The notes beneath the pieces were generated by a model. It ran no database searches. It was not told the DNA's origin and saw only the letters and a program-made list of their open reading frames with translations. This document shows, in pieces, positions 1 to 8,951 of a DNA stretch of 64,000 nt; the first letter of the stretch is position 1; every line of letters starts with the position of its first letter. Position numbers and translations under genes: made by a program. The stretch comes from Pelomonas aquatica. Lineage in GTDB: Bacteria > Pseudomonadota > Gammaproteobacteria > Burkholderiales > Burkholderiaceae_C. The DNA lies in assembly GCF_026712205.1 (NCBI RefSeq), contig NZ_JAPPUW010000005.1, positions 205,009 to 269,008 of the forward strand, read 5' to 3'.

Positions 1-489
1 AGCCAGACGCTGGACTACAACGAATGGGACCGCGGCCTGCCGCTGTCCATCCCGGACGCCGTCGCCGCGCTGCAGGGCTGCGTGCTGGACCGGCTGATGT
101 CGCCCAACACCGCGCACCGCCTGATCGAGATGGGCAGCTACCTGCCCGAGGCCCAGCGCAAGGGCGCGGTGTCGCTCGGCGAGGTCTACGGCACGCTGCA
201 GGCGGCCATCTTCAGCGAGGTCAAGACCGGCGGCGAGATCGACCGCATGCGCCGCAGCCTGCAGCGCGAATACCTGCGCCGCCTGCAGGCCCAACTGAAC
301 CGCTCGACGAACGGCGCGACCGTCTACGCCGACGCCTTCTCGATGGCCCGCTGGCACGCTACCCAGCTCGCCAGCGAGCTGCGCACGGCCGCGGCCAGGC
401 CGGGGCTGTCGGTCGAGACCAGGGCCCATCTGGCGGAACTGCAGGACATGCTGAACAGCATGCTCAAGGCTTCGCTGGTGCGCAGCTGA
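1..489 (+). CDS. C-terminal part of a zinc-dependent metalloprotease (DUF4953/DUF5117-like), 5' truncated by the window
   Basis: The frame is open from base 1 to the TGA at 487-489, giving 162 residues with no start in the window. The visible part (…DRLMSPNTAHRLIEMG…, then a helix-rich tail) resembles the C-terminus of the large exported met-zincin proteins annotated as zinc-dependent metalloprotease in Burkholderiales. The catalytic HExxH motif, if present, lies upstream of the window, so the assignment rests only on resemblance of this tail. A strong hairpin terminator follows 21 bp after the stop, so this is the last gene of its transcript. The internal ATG at 82 has no special support as a start. 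Confidence 0.55.
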   Translation, partial: SQTLDYNEWDRGLPLSIPDAVAALQGCVLDRLMSPNTAHRLIEMGSYLPEAQRKGAVSLGEVYGTLQAAIFSEVKTGGEIDRMRRSLQREYLRRLQAQLNRSTNGATVYADAFSMARWHATQLASELRTAAARPGLSVETRAHLAELQDMLNSMLKASLVRS

Positions 490-510
490 GCGAGCCTCGC
501 GGCGAGCGAC

Positions 511-538
511 AAGGCCGGCAGCGATGCCGGCCTTTTTG
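511..538 (+). terminator. Rho-independent terminator after the metalloprotease gene
   Basis: A perfect 10-bp stem (AAGGCCGGCA / TGCCGGCCTT) with a GCGA tetraloop runs directly into a T-rich tract. It lies between the metalloprotease stop and the thioesterase start, separating two same-strand genes. Confidence 0.85.
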
Positions 539-578
539 CTGTTCACTAGGATGCTCGTCGTTTCACGAGGAGATCCGC

Positions 579-989
579 ATGGCCGACGCCGCGCACTACA
601 ACCAATCCGGAGCCGGCAAGCTGCCGGGCCACCTCGGCATCGTCGTCACGCGCATCGGCGGCGGCGAGGTGCAGGCCGAGCTGGCCGTGCGGGCTGAGCT
701 GATGGCGCCCAACGGCTTTCTGCATGCCGGCAGCGTCGTCACGCTGGCCGACACCTGCGCGGGCTACGGCTGCCTGGACAACCTGCCCGAAGGCGCGGTG
801 GGCTTCACGACCATCGAGCTGAAGTCCAACTTCCTCGGCACGGCGCTCGAAGGCAGCATCGCCTGCACGGCGCGGGCCGTGCACCTGGGCCGCACGACGC
901 AGGTCTGGGACGCGGTCGTCACGAACCAGTCCACGGGCAAGACGATGGCCTTGTTCCGCTGCACGCAGATGGTGCTTTACGGGAAGTGA
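579..989 (+). CDS. PaaI family thioesterase (hotdog fold)
   Basis: This 136-aa protein has the length and motifs of single-domain hotdog thioesterases that hydrolyse acyl- or aryl-CoA. The segment MAPNGFLHAGSVVTLADTC matches the family pattern N-G-x-x-H-G-G-x/A-x-x-x-L-A-D. N and H of NGFLH are the expected catalytic-site residues, and the usual HGG is HAG here. The downstream VGFTTIELKSNFLG strand is also typical. The ATG at 579 has a good ribosome-binding site (cacgaggag, 6-8 bp upstream). It stands alone between a terminator and the convergent mpl gene. The physiological CoA substrate cannot be read from the sequence. Confidence 0.85.
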   Translation: MADAAHYNQSGAGKLPGHLGIVVTRIGGGEVQAELAVRAELMAPNGFLHAGSVVTLADTCAGYGCLDNLPEGAVGFTTIELKSNFLGTALEGSIACTARAVHLGRTTQVWDAVVTNQSTGKTMALFRCTQMVLYGK

Positions 990-1006
990 GCGGCCGTGCT
1001 CAGCCG

Positions 1007-1106
1007 GCCCGGGCAGCCAGGCTTTGCAATAGCTTGTCGTGTATGCCGCCCTCGGGCCTCAGGCCCGGGCGGCCAAGCTTTGCAATAGCTTGTCGTGTAT
1101 GCCGCC
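1007..1106. repeat. Imperfect direct duplication of the mpl 3' end
   Basis: Bases 1007-1050 and 1063-1106 match at 42 of 44 positions, and the last 30 bases of each copy (1021-1050, 1077-1106) are identical. The copy at 1063-1106 encodes the final residues of Mpl (GGIHDKLLQSLAARA, read on the minus strand). The other copy lies just beyond the Mpl stop codon, 56 bp away and therefore out of frame. A small palindrome (gggcct c aggccc, 1054-1066) sits at the junction. It looks like a tandem duplication of a gene end. Confidence 0.85.
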
Positions 1107-2438
1107 AAAGCCGCCGTTGCTCATGCACAGCAGGTGGTCGCCCGGTTTGGCGGCCTTGACGACGGCCGCCACCAGCGCGTCCACATCGGCGCCGACCACG
1201 GCCTGGGCGCCCATCGGCGCCAGCGCCTCCTTCGCATCCCAGCTCAAGCCCTGCTGGTTGCAGAAGGCCAGGTCGGCCTCCTCCAGCGCCCAGGGCAGCT
1301 GGGCCTTCATCGTGCCCAGCTTCATCGTGTTGGAGCGCGGCTCGAAGATGGCCAGGATGCGCTCGGAGGGCAGCACGCGGCGGCGCAGGCCGTTGATCGT
1401 CGTGCGGATGGCCGTGGGGTGGTGGGCGAAGTCGTCGTAGACCTTGATGACGCCACCTTCACGTTGCACCTCGCCGCGCAGCTCCATGCGGCGGCGCACG
1501 TTCTGGAACTCGGCCAGCGCCGCGGCCGACTGCTCGGGCGGCACGCCCACATGCTCCGCCGCCGCGATGGCGGCCAGCGCGTTGAGCTGGTTGTGCTCGC
1601 CGATCAGGCCCCACTCGACGCGCGCGACCTTGAGGCTGCCGCGCAGCACGTCGAAGGCCTGCGGCTCGCCGCGCGCGCGCAGCATGCCGGCCTCTTCCTT
1701 CTTGGCGCCGAAGCGCTGCAGCCCGCTCCAGCAGCCGCGCGCGATGACGCGCTGCAGCGCCTCCTCGCGGGCGTTGACGACGAGCAGGCCGCTGGCCGGC
1801 ACGGTGCGCACGAGGTGGTGGAACTGGGTCTCGATGGCGGCCAGGTCCGGGAAGATGTCGGCGTGGTCGTGCTCGAGGTTGTTCAGGATGGCCGTGCGCG
1901 GCCTGTAGTGGACGAACTTGCTGCGCTTGTCGAAGAAGGCCGTGTCGTATTCGTCCGCCTCGATGACGAAGGCCTTGCCTTCGCCGAGCCGCGCCGACAC
2001 GCCGAAGTTTTGCGGCACGCCGCCGACGAGGAAGCCGGGCTTGTGGCCCGCGTGTTCAAGAATCCAGGCCAGCATCGACGACGTCGTCGTCTTGCCGTGC
2101 GTGCCGGCCACGGCCAGCGTGTGCCGCCCCTGCAGCACGTTTTCGGCCAGCCACTGCGGGCCGGAGACATAGGGCAGGCCGGCGTCGAGGATGGCTTCCA
2201 TCAGCGGGAAGCGCTCGCCGCGCGCGACGACGTTGCCGATGACGAAGACATCGGGCCTGAGTTCGAGCTGCTCGGCGCCGAAGCCCTCGATCAGCGCTAT
2301 GCCGAGCGCTTCGAGCTGGGTGCTCATCGGCGGGTAGACGTTGGCGTCGCAGCCGGTCACGCGGTGGCCGGCCTCGCGCGCCAGCGCCGCCAGGCCGCCC
2401 ATGAAGGTGCCGCAGATGCCGAGGATGTGGAGATGCAT
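1059..2438 (-). CDS. mpl: UDP-N-acetylmuramate:L-alanyl-gamma-D-glutamyl-meso-diaminopimelate ligase
   Basis: This cytoplasmic Mur-ligase-family enzyme recycles peptidoglycan by joining the released tripeptide to UDP-MurNAc. The 459-aa product has the usual length. The N-terminus MHLHILGICGTFMGGLA is the Mpl nucleotide-binding signature, the ATP P-loop GTHGKTT is at residues 112-118, and the FEPRSNTMKLG block near residue 350 is typical. The ATG at 2438 begins exactly at this conserved N-terminus. It is the last gene of thiD-hemL-mpl, with 29 bp separating it from hemL. The last 15 codons are part of a duplicated 44-bp block whose second copy lies beyond the stop. Confidence 0.95.
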   Translation of the reverse strand: MHLHILGICGTFMGGLAALAREAGHRVTGCDANVYPPMSTQLEALGIALIEGFGAEQLELRPDVFVIGNVVARGERFPLMEAILDAGLPYVSGPQWLAENVLQGRHTLAVAGTHGKTTTSSMLAWILEHAGHKPGFLVGGVPQNFGVSARLGEGKAFVIEADEYDTAFFDKRSKFVHYRPRTAILNNLEHDHADIFPDLAAIETQFHHLVRTVPASGLLVVNAREEALQRVIARGCWSGLQRFGAKKEEAGMLRARGEPQAFDVLRGSLKVARVEWGLIGEHNQLNALAAIAAAEHVGVPPEQSAAALAEFQNVRRRMELRGEVQREGGVIKVYDDFAHHPTAIRTTINGLRRRVLPSERILAIFEPRSNTMKLGTMKAQLPWALEEADLAFCNQQGLSWDAKEALAPMGAQAVVGADVDALVAAVVKAAKPGDHLLCMSNGGFGGIHDKLLQSLAARA

Positions 2439-2467
2439 GGCAGTGGCGCCCGAGGGCGCTCCGGGAT

Positions 2468-3754
2468 TCAGCGCAAGGCGGTGCGCGCGGCCGCGAGGGT
2501 GGCGTCGATGTCGGCCTGGCTGTGCGCCGCCGACACGAAGCCCGCCTCGTACAGGGCCGGGGCAAGATAGATGCCCGCGTCGAGCATCGCGTGGAAGAAG
2601 CGGTTGAAGCGCTCCTTGTCCGTCGTCATGACGGTCGCGTAGTTCTGCGGCAGCTCCGGCAGCAGGAAGAAGCCGAACATGCCGCCCTCGCAGTCGGCAC
2701 TGAATGGCACGCCGTTGTCGGCCGCCACCGCCTTCAGGCCGTCGACGAGCCGGCGGGTGCGGGCCGACAGCGCATCGAAGAAGCCGGGCTTCTGGATCTC
2801 GCGCAGCGTCGCCAGGCCGCAGGCCGTGGCCACCGGGTTGCCGGACAGCGTGCCGGCCTGGTAGACGCCGCCCAGCGGCGCCAGGTGCTGCATGACCTCG
2901 CGCTTGGCGCCGAAGGCCGCCAGCGGCATGCCGCCGCCGATGACCTTGCCGAACACCGAGATGTCGGGCGCGAAGCCGGGGATGAGCCCGGCGTAGTGGC
3001 CCTGCGCCGACGCGAGGCCGACGCGGAAGCCCGTCATGACTTCGTCCAGCACCAGCAGCGCGCCGTGCTGGGTGCACAGGCGGCGCATGGCCGTCATGAA
3101 CGGCACGGAGGCGCGCACGAAGTTCATATTGCCGGCAATCGGCTCGACGATGACGCAGGCGAGTTCCTTGCCGTGCTCGGCGAAGGCGGCTTCCAGCTGC
3201 TCGACGTTGTTGTATTCGAGGACGACGGTGTCCGCCGCCGCGCCGGGCGTCACGCCTGCGCTGGTCGGGTGGCCGAAGGTGGCCAGGCCCGAGCCGGCCT
3301 TCACGAGCAGCGCGTCGGTGTGGCCGTGGTAGCAGCCCTCGAACTTGATGAACTTGGGCCGGTCGGTGGCGCCGCGCGCGAGGCGGATGGCGCTCATCGT
3401 CGCCTCGGTGCCCGAGCTGACGAGGCGGACCTGGTCGATGCCGGGCACGAGCTTCAGGATCTCTTCGGCGAGCTCGATCTCGCGCTCGGTCGGCGCGCCG
3501 AAGGAGAAGCCTTCGGTGGCCGCCTTCTGCACGGCCTCCAGCACGGCCGGGTGGCCGTGGCCGAGGATCATCGGGCCCCAGGAGCCGATGTAGTCGACGT
3601 AGCGCCGGCCTTCGGCATCCCAGATGTAGGCGCCGTCGCCGCGGGCGATGAAGCGCGGCGTGCCGCCGACGGCACGGAAGGCGCGCACGGGGGAGTTGAC
3701 GCCGCCGGGAATGACGCGCGCGGCGCGCTCGAACAACTGCGAATTGGTAACCAT
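2468..3754 (-). CDS. hemL: Glutamate-1-semialdehyde 2,1-aminomutase
   Basis: HemL is a PLP enzyme of the C5 pathway that converts glutamate-1-semialdehyde to 5-aminolevulinate for heme synthesis. The 428-aa length is standard. Visible signatures are the N-terminus [20 protein letters not shown], the [11 protein letters not shown] motif with the PLP-contacting Asp, and the Schiff-base lysine in [17 protein letters not shown] at about residue 270. It sits 18 bp after thiD and 29 bp before mpl on the minus strand, so the three are probably co-transcribed. The linkage hemL-thiD-rubredoxin-pil is common in Betaproteobacteria. Confidence 0.97.
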   Translation of the reverse strand: MVTNSQLFERAARVIPGGVNSPVRAFRAVGGTPRFIARGDGAYIWDAEGRRYVDYIGSWGPMILGHGHPAVLEAVQKAATEGFSFGAPTEREIELAEEILKLVPGIDQVRLVSSGTEATMSAIRLARGATDRPKFIKFEGCYHGHTDALLVKAGSGLATFGHPTSAGVTPGAAADTVVLEYNNVEQLEAAFAEHGKELACVIVEPIAGNMNFVRASVPFMTAMRRLCTQHGALLVLDEVMTGFRVGLASAQGHYAGLIPGFAPDISVFGKVIGGGMPLAAFGAKREVMQHLAPLGGVYQAGTLSGNPVATACGLATLREIQKPGFFDALSARTRRLVDGLKAVAADNGVPFSADCEGGMFGFFLLPELPQNYATVMTTDKERFNRFFHAMLDAGIYLAPALYEAGFVSAAHSQADIDATLAAARTALR

Positions 3755-3772
3755 CGGAAACGAAGGAAAGGG

Positions 3773-4714
3773 TCAGTGCATGCGCCGCGGCGCCTTGGGC
3801 GGCTGCTCGGGCTCGGGCTCGTCGAAGGCGGTCTCGGCGCCTTCCTCGTCCGCCGCGGGCAGGGCCCAGAAGAAGCGGTCGGGGATGACGTTGCCCATGC
3901 CGGGGCGGAAGCCCGCGTCCAGCGACTGGTCGAGGAAGGACAGCGCCTCGCTGACGGCCGAGTGCAGCTCGGCGCCGACCGACAGCAGCGCCGCCAGCGC
4001 GGCCGACAGCGTGTCGCCGGCGCCGACGAAGGCGGTCTCGAAGCGCTCGAACTTCTCGCCGGCGATCGGGCCCTGCGGGCTGGCCAGCACGTTGTCGACG
4101 AACTGGTTGGGCAGCTGGATGCCGGTCACCAGCACATGCTGTGCGCCGGCCTGGGCGGCCGCCACGGCCAGCTCGCGCGCGGAGGGGCTGCGCTCGCTGT
4201 CCCAGTCGGGCAGCAGGAAGTCGGTCAGGGTCTTGTGGTTGCCCACCAGCACGGCCGTCTGCGGCAGCACCAGCTCGCGCAGCGCGTCCAGGTATTGCTG
4301 CTGCTCGTCCTCGTCGATCCAGGCGACCGAGGGCAGGTAGGTCACGAGGGGCACGTCGGGGTAGTCGCTCAGCACCTCGGCGACGGCGCTGACGCCTTCG
4401 GCATTGCCGAGGAAGCCGACCTTCCAGGCCGTGATGGGCACGTCCTCGAGGATGTGGCGGGCCTGCTCGGCCAGCACGTCGGCGTCGAGGCTGTGGTGCT
4501 CGAAGACCTCGGCCGTGTCGCGCAGCACGACGGCGGTCACCACCGGCAGGCAGTGCGCACCCATGGCCGCGACGGTGGCCACGTCGCCGGCCAGGCCGCC
4601 GGCGCCGGAGGCGTCGCTGGCGTTGAAGCACAGCACGCAGGCCGGCGGCGGGCTCTCCTGCTCGTCTTGGGCGGGGTCGACCTCGGGGTCGGCGGGATGG
4701 GATGTTGGGCTCAT
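3773..4714 (-). CDS. thiD: Hydroxymethylpyrimidine/phosphomethylpyrimidine kinase
   Basis: ThiD performs two successive phosphorylations of HMP in thiamine pyrophosphate synthesis. The 313-aa product has the ribokinase-like ATP/substrate motif SDASGAGGLAGD near residue 34, an internal KVGFLGNAEGVSAV segment, and the anion-hole motif TAFVGAGDTLSAALAALL near the C-terminus (GAGD). I chose ATG 4714 (MSPTSHPADPEV…). The frame stays open another 102 bp upstream, but that extension is unlike the family. The C-terminus carries about 25 extra acidic/proline-rich residues. It is divergent from rubredoxin and first in the thiD-hemL-mpl run. Confidence 0.9.
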   Translation of the reverse strand: MSPTSHPADPEVDPAQDEQESPPPACVLCFNASDASGAGGLAGDVATVAAMGAHCLPVVTAVVLRDTAEVFEHHSLDADVLAEQARHILEDVPITAWKVGFLGNAEGVSAVAEVLSDYPDVPLVTYLPSVAWIDEDEQQQYLDALRELVLPQTAVLVGNHKTLTDFLLPDWDSERSPSARELAVAAAQAGAQHVLVTGIQLPNQFVDNVLASPQGPIAGEKFERFETAFVGAGDTLSAALAALLSVGAELHSAVSEALSFLDQSLDAGFRPGMGNVIPDRFFWALPAADEEGAETAFDEPEPEQPPKAPRRMH

Positions 4715-4873
4715 GGGGGTCGTGGCGGTCGCGGCCAAAGAGCTGCCGCAAAGCGTGGAGTCTGCCGCTAAAAGGGTGCTCCCGAGGCCCTGGGCACAGG
4801 CGTTTGCCCTCAGCATCGCGCTCTCGGGCCCTGGCTAGAATGATTCGATTGTAGTGAGCAAACTCTGAGCACC

Positions 4874-5047
4874 GTGAGCGAACCCAGTACCTGGATGTGC
4901 CTGATCTGTGGATGGATCTACGACGAAGCGACGGGGGATCCCGAGCACGGCATTGCCGCCGGCACGGCCTGGGCGGACGTCGACATGAACTGGGTCTGCC
5001 CCGACTGTGGCGCGCGCAAGGAAGATTTCGAGATGGTGCGCATCTGA
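4874..5047 (+). CDS. Rubredoxin
   Basis: This 57-aa iron protein, a small electron carrier, has both CxxC iron-binding loops: WMCLICGWIYDEATGDPEHG and NWVCPDCGARKEDFEM. The second matches the family consensus WxCPxCG. It starts with GTG at 4874; no upstream ATG gives a sensible N-terminus. It lies in the thiD/pil divergent interval with a plausible -10 (TAGAAT, 4836-4841), and pilG follows 49 bp later. Rubredoxin directly upstream of pilG is a conserved arrangement in Betaproteobacteria, but nothing indicates that it takes part in pilus signalling. Confidence 0.95.
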   Translation: MSEPSTWMCLICGWIYDEATGDPEHGIAAGTAWADVDMNWVCPDCGARKEDFEMVRI

Positions 5048-5096
5048 CTCGGCCTCGCCGGCCCGGCCCCGAGCTGAAGTACCGAGGAGACATGGT

Positions 5097-5486
5097 TTGA
5101 ACGAGCAAGTTTCCGCAGCGGCGCCGACCCGCATCCTGGTCATCGACGACAGCAACACCATCCGCCGCAGCGCCGAGATCTTCCTGAAGCAGGGCGGCCA
5201 CGAGGTGGCCCTGGCCGAGGACGGCTTCGACGCGCTGGCCAAGCTGGGCGATTTCCATCCCGACCTCGTGTTCTGCGACATCCTGATGCCGCGCCTGGAC
5301 GGCTACCAGACCTGCGCCATCATCAAGCGCAACCCGCAGTTCTCGGCCGTGCCGGTGATCATGCTGTCGTCCAAGGACGGCCTGTTCGACAAGGCCCGCG
5401 GGCGCATGGTGGGCTCGCAGGACTACCTGACCAAGCCCTTCACCAAGGACCAGCTGCTCCAGGCGGTGCTGCAGCACCGGCCCTGA
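5097..5486 (+). CDS. pilG: Twitching motility response regulator PilG
   Basis: PilG is a single-domain receiver that takes phosphate from the PilL/ChpA kinase and promotes type IV pilus extension. The 129-aa product shows ILVIDDSNTIRRSAEIF (acidic pocket), phospho-acceptor Asp in FCDILMPRLDGYQTC, and VIMLSSKDGLFDKARGRMVG with the LTKPF lysine, all very close to PilG of Pseudomonas. The best start is TTG 5097, 7 nt after GAGGAG. An ATG at 5092 is out of frame and reads only Met-Val-stop, its TGA overlapping the TTG. It is the first gene of pilGHIJL. Confidence 0.95.
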   Translation: MNEQVSAAAPTRILVIDDSNTIRRSAEIFLKQGGHEVALAEDGFDALAKLGDFHPDLVFCDILMPRLDGYQTCAIIKRNPQFSAVPVIMLSSKDGLFDKARGRMVGSQDYLTKPFTKDQLLQAVLQHRP

Positions 5487-5512
5487 GACCCAGCCTATGA
5501 AAGAGAACTGCC

Positions 5513-5878
5513 ATGAGCATCCACAACATCCTGCTGGTTGACGACTCCAAGACCGAGCTGCACGCGCTGTCGGAGATGCTGGTCAAGCGCGGCTACAACG
5601 TGCGCACGGCCGAGAACGGCGAGGAGGCCATGAAGCGCCTGGCCGAGGCCAAGCCCGACCTGATCCTGATGGACGTCGTCATGCCCGGCCAGAACGGCTT
5701 CCAGCTGACCCGCGCGATCACGCGCGACGAGCGCTATGTCGGCGTGCCGGTCATCATGTGCACCAGCAAGGGCCAGGAGACCGACAAGGTCTGGGGCATG
5801 CGCCAGGGGGCCAGCGACTACGTCGTCAAGCCCGTCAAGGCCGAGGAACTGATCGCCAAGATCAAGGCCCTGGGCTGA
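5513..5878 (+). CDS. pilH: Twitching motility response regulator PilH
   Basis: PilH is the second single-domain receiver of the Pil-Chp pathway, thought to promote pilus retraction or act as a phosphate sink. The 121-aa product has the IHNILLVDDSKTELHALSEML start, Asp in LILMDVVMPGQNGFQLTR, and the CTSKGQETDKVWGMRQGASDYVVKPV block specific to PilH. It begins 26 bp after pilG. Its stop is followed by TATG, which looks like an ancestral position of the pilI start. The present pilI start lies 82 bp further on, beyond an intergenic repeat element. Confidence 0.96.
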   Translation: MSIHNILLVDDSKTELHALSEMLVKRGYNVRTAENGEEAMKRLAEAKPDLILMDVVMPGQNGFQLTRAITRDERYVGVPVIMCTSKGQETDKVWGMRQGASDYVVKPVKAEELIAKIKALG

Positions 5879-5968
5879 TATGACGATGCCCCCACGCTCA
5901 CTCCGTTCACTGCCCCCCGGGGGGGCGCTTCAACGCCTTCGGGCGGCCGGGCGGCGCTGACATGGCGA
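5874..5968. repeat. Palindromic intergenic element (copy A) with flanking direct repeats at pilH/pilI
   Basis: A 69-nt element (5887-5955) begins GCCCCCACGC, contains the palindromic core GCCCCCCGGGGGGGC (5912-5926) and ends with a CCTTCGGGCGGCC-type block. It is flanked by GCTGATATGACGA (5874-5886) and GCTGACATGGCGA (5956-5968), 11 of 13 identical. The first repeat carries the pilH stop and the second carries the pilI start. It shares order and spacing of blocks with the copy at 21212-21307. Confidence 0.75.
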
Positions 5969-6492
5969 ACCGGACGGCACTCCGTGAACTCCAGCAGCGC
6001 CTGGCCGAGCGCATGCAGGCCGCGCGCGAGCAGACGCTGATCGCGAACTGGCTGGCCGTCGAATGCGCCGGCGTCGGGCTGCTGTTCCCGCTCAAGCAGG
6101 CCAGCGAGATCTTCGCGCCGGTGCCGATCAAGCCCGTGCCCTATGCCAAGCCCTGGCTGGCCGGCGTGGCCAATCTGCGCGGCGGCCTGTTCACCGTCGT
6201 CGACCTGGCCGTCTACCTCGGCCTGCGCGAGCCGGTGCATGGCCGCGCCTTCGCGCCGCAGAGCCGCCTCGTGTCACTGGGCGCCGACCTGAACCTGAAC
6301 TGCGCGCTGCTCGTGGACCGGCTGGCCGGCCTGCGCAGCGACGAGCAACTGCCCCTCGCGGCCCAGCAACCCGCAGGGCCGCTGCCGCGCTTTGCCGGCG
6401 CGCTGCGGCGCGACGAGGCCGGGCGCAGCTGGCAAGAGATCAACCTCGAGGCGCTGTCGCGACAGGAGAATTTCCTGCACATCGTCGCCTGA
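5962..6492 (+). CDS. pilI: Chemotaxis adaptor PilI (CheW-like)
   Basis: PilI couples the PilJ receptor to the PilL histidine kinase. The 176-aa protein contains one CheW-like domain. Recognisable segments are GVGLLFPLKQASEIFAPVPI, KPWLAGVANLRGGLFTVVDLAVYLGL (the LRG…VVDL signature of CheW) and a divergent second half, as usual for PilI. A roughly 20-residue helical N-terminal extension precedes the domain. The ATG at 5962 lies at the distal edge of the repeat element separating it from pilH. pilJ follows after 72 bp. Confidence 0.93.
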   Translation: MANRTALRELQQRLAERMQAAREQTLIANWLAVECAGVGLLFPLKQASEIFAPVPIKPVPYAKPWLAGVANLRGGLFTVVDLAVYLGLREPVHGRAFAPQSRLVSLGADLNLNCALLVDRLAGLRSDEQLPLAAQQPAGPLPRFAGALRRDEAGRSWQEINLEALSRQENFLHIVA

Positions 6493-6564
6493 GGCGAACC
6501 GTTTCCTAGGCCCACAGCCCGCCGCCGAGCGCGGACATCACGAACATTGAAGGACGAGGGTGAG

Positions 6565-8919
6565 ATGAACCTGCTGGACAAGATCAGGGGAAAGTCCGAA
6601 ACCGAAGAGCTGTTGACGATGCCGCCCGAGTCGATGGACACCACCATCGACACGCGCGGGCCGAGCTTCGATGCGACGCGCGCCGCCGAGTCGACGCTGG
6701 CCGGCGTCGAGAGCCTGGTCCCCGCCGACGCACCGACATCCATCATCTCGCAGGCCGTTCCGACCGAACCGGGCCCGGTCAGCGAGTTCGCGCCCAGCAC
6801 GATGAGCTTCGCGCCGACCACGCAGGCCGCCGACCCGACCACGGTGCTGCCCGCGCGGCCCGCCGGCGGCGCCGCGAAGCTGGGCGAGCTGCTCGGCCGC
6901 CACCGCCAGCGCGTGCTGACCGGCCTCGTCGTGCTCGGCCTCGTCGGCACGGCCGTGTCGGTCAGCCTGGTGCTCGTGAGCTCCAACCGCAGCGCCGCCC
7001 AGGTGCGCGCGGCCGGCCAGGCGCTGATGCATTCGCAGCGCATGGCCAAGTCGGTGTCCGCCGCGCTGGTGGGCAATCCGGCGGCCTTCGGCGAGCTGAG
7101 GGAGTCGGTGGGCACGCTCGGCGGCGTCGTCACCAATCTGCGCACCGGCGAGGGCCCGCTGGCCGTCGCGCCGGCCGCCGTGCAGCCGACCCTCGAATCC
7201 CTCAAGCCCCTGGTCGAGCGCGCCGAGAAGAACGGCAAGGTCGTGCAGGCCCAGGAAAAGATCCTGACCCAGGTCGGCCAGGCGCTGCGCGCCATCAACC
7301 GCCAGTCCAGCGACCTGCTGGAGTCCGCCGAGGCCGTGTCGTCCCAGGCGCTGCAGATCGGCTCGTCGGCGGGCGAGGTCTCCGCGGTCGGCCAGCTCGT
7401 CATGCTGACCCAGCGCATCGGCAAGAGCGCCAACGAATTCCTGACGCAGGAAGGCGTCAGCCCCGAGGCCGTGTTCCTGCTCGGCAAGGATCTGAACTCC
7501 TTCAAGCTCATCACCGAGGCCCTGATCAGCGGCAGCCCCGAACTGCGCCTGAACGCCGCGAAAGACCCGCAGCTGAAGGAGCGCCTGCAGACCCTGCTGA
7601 AGCAGTACGAGCAGACCCGCACCCAGGCCTCCGCGATCCTGGGCAATCTGCAGGGCCTGGTGTCCGCGCGTGAAGCCCAGACGGCCATCCTGAACGACTC
7701 CGAGCCGCTGCGCAAAGGCCTGGAGCAGGCCGCGGCCGACCTCGAAAAGACCGGCGGCGCCGGCTGGGGCCTGGCCCTGTTCATGATCCTGTCGCTGATC
7801 GCGCTGCTGGTGGGTGCCGTCGGTTTCCTGCGCCTGTTCGTGGCCGACCAGTCCGAGCGCGCCGCCCTCGCCGAGGCCCAGAAGCGCGAGGCCGAGGCCC
7901 AGGAGCAGGAGGCCAAGCGCGTCAACGACGCCAACCAGGCGGCCATTCTGCGGCTGATGAACGAGCTGTCCACGGTCGCCGAAGGCGACCTGACGCAGCA
8001 GGCGACGGTGACGGAAGACATCACCGGCGCGATCGCCGACTCGGTGAACTACACGGTGGAAGAGCTGCGCACCCTCGTCGGCCAGGTGCAGACGACGGCG
8101 GCCCGCGTGACGGACACCACCGGCGCGGTGGATCAGACCTCCACCGACCTGCTGGCCGCGTCCAAGGAGCAGCTGCACGAGATCCGCGCGACCGGCGAGG
8201 CCGTGCTGGGCATGGCGGGCCGAATCACCGACGTGTCCGCGCAGGCGCAGACGACTGCCGAGGTGGCGCGCCAGAGCCGCCAGGCCGCCGAGCAGGGCCT
8301 GGCCGCGATGCAGAACAACATCGCCGGCATGAACACCATCCGCGACTCCATCCAGGAGACGTCCAAGCGCATCAAGCGCCTGGGCGAGTCGTCGCAGGAG
8401 ATCGGCGAGATCACGGAGCTGATCTCGGACATTACGGAACAGACCAACGTGCTGGCGCTGAACGCGGCCATCCAGGCCGCGTCCGCCGGCGAAGCGGGCC
8501 GCGGCTTCTCCGTCGTGGCGGAAGAAGTGCAGCGCCTGGCCGAGCGATCCGGCGACGCGACGCGCCGGATCGCGGCCCTGGTCAAGACCATTCAGACCGA
8601 CACCCACGACGCCGTGGCCGCCATGGAGCGCTCGACGCGCGGGGTGGTCGAAGGCACGCAGCTGTCCGACGCGGCCGGCAAGGCGCTGGAAGACATCGAC
8701 AGGGTGTCGCGCCAGCTGGACCAACTGATCGTGCGCATCTCCGCGCAGGCCAAGCAGGAGGCCGAGCACGCCAACGAGGTCGCGTCCAACATCCAGCACA
8801 TCTTCGCGGTGACCGAGCAGACCTCCGAGGGCACGCGCTCCACGGCCCAGATGGTGCATGAGCTGTCCCGTTCCGCCGAGGCGCTGCGCGCATCCGTGGC
8901 CCGATTCAAGGTCGCCTGA
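6565..8919 (+). CDS. pilJ: Twitching motility methyl-accepting chemoreceptor PilJ
   Basis: PilJ is the inner-membrane receptor of the Pil-Chp system. The 784-aa product has an unusually long, Ser/Thr/Pro-rich cytoplasmic N-terminus of about 115 residues, TM1 at about 117-138, a periplasmic PilJ domain pair ([14 protein letters not shown]… and [14 protein letters not shown]…), TM2 at about 402-425, HAMP, and a signalling hairpin ([20 protein letters not shown], then [18 protein letters not shown]). The ATG at 6565 is preferred. A TTG at 6547 would add six residues but lacks a ribosome-binding site. pilL follows 32 bp downstream. Confidence 0.95.
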   Translation: MNLLDKIRGKSETEELLTMPPESMDTTIDTRGPSFDATRAAESTLAGVESLVPADAPTSIISQAVPTEPGPVSEFAPSTMSFAPTTQAADPTTVLPARPAGGAAKLGELLGRHRQRVLTGLVVLGLVGTAVSVSLVLVSSNRSAAQVRAAGQALMHSQRMAKSVSAALVGNPAAFGELRESVGTLGGVVTNLRTGEGPLAVAPAAVQPTLESLKPLVERAEKNGKVVQAQEKILTQVGQALRAINRQSSDLLESAEAVSSQALQIGSSAGEVSAVGQLVMLTQRIGKSANEFLTQEGVSPEAVFLLGKDLNSFKLITEALISGSPELRLNAAKDPQLKERLQTLLKQYEQTRTQASAILGNLQGLVSAREAQTAILNDSEPLRKGLEQAAADLEKTGGAGWGLALFMILSLIALLVGAVGFLRLFVADQSERAALAEAQKREAEAQEQEAKRVNDANQAAILRLMNELSTVAEGDLTQQATVTEDITGAIADSVNYTVEELRTLVGQVQTTAARVTDTTGAVDQTSTDLLAASKEQLHEIRATGEAVLGMAGRITDVSAQAQTTAEVARQSRQAAEQGLAAMQNNIAGMNTIRDSIQETSKRIKRLGESSQEIGEITELISDITEQTNVLALNAAIQAASAGEAGRGFSVVAEEVQRLAERSGDATRRIAALVKTIQTDTHDAVAAMERSTRGVVEGTQLSDAAGKALEDIDRVSRQLDQLIVRISAQAKQEAEHANEVASNIQHIFAVTEQTSEGTRSTAQMVHELSRSAEALRASVARFKVA

Positions 8920-8951
8920 AGGCGACCCGCACCGAGCGAGAAAGCCCAGGC

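Noticed and set aside
2439..5477. Minus-strand open frame that reads from mpl through hemL, thiD and pilG
   Set aside because: Only the mpl portion has family motifs; the extension is antisense or out of frame to well-supported genes.
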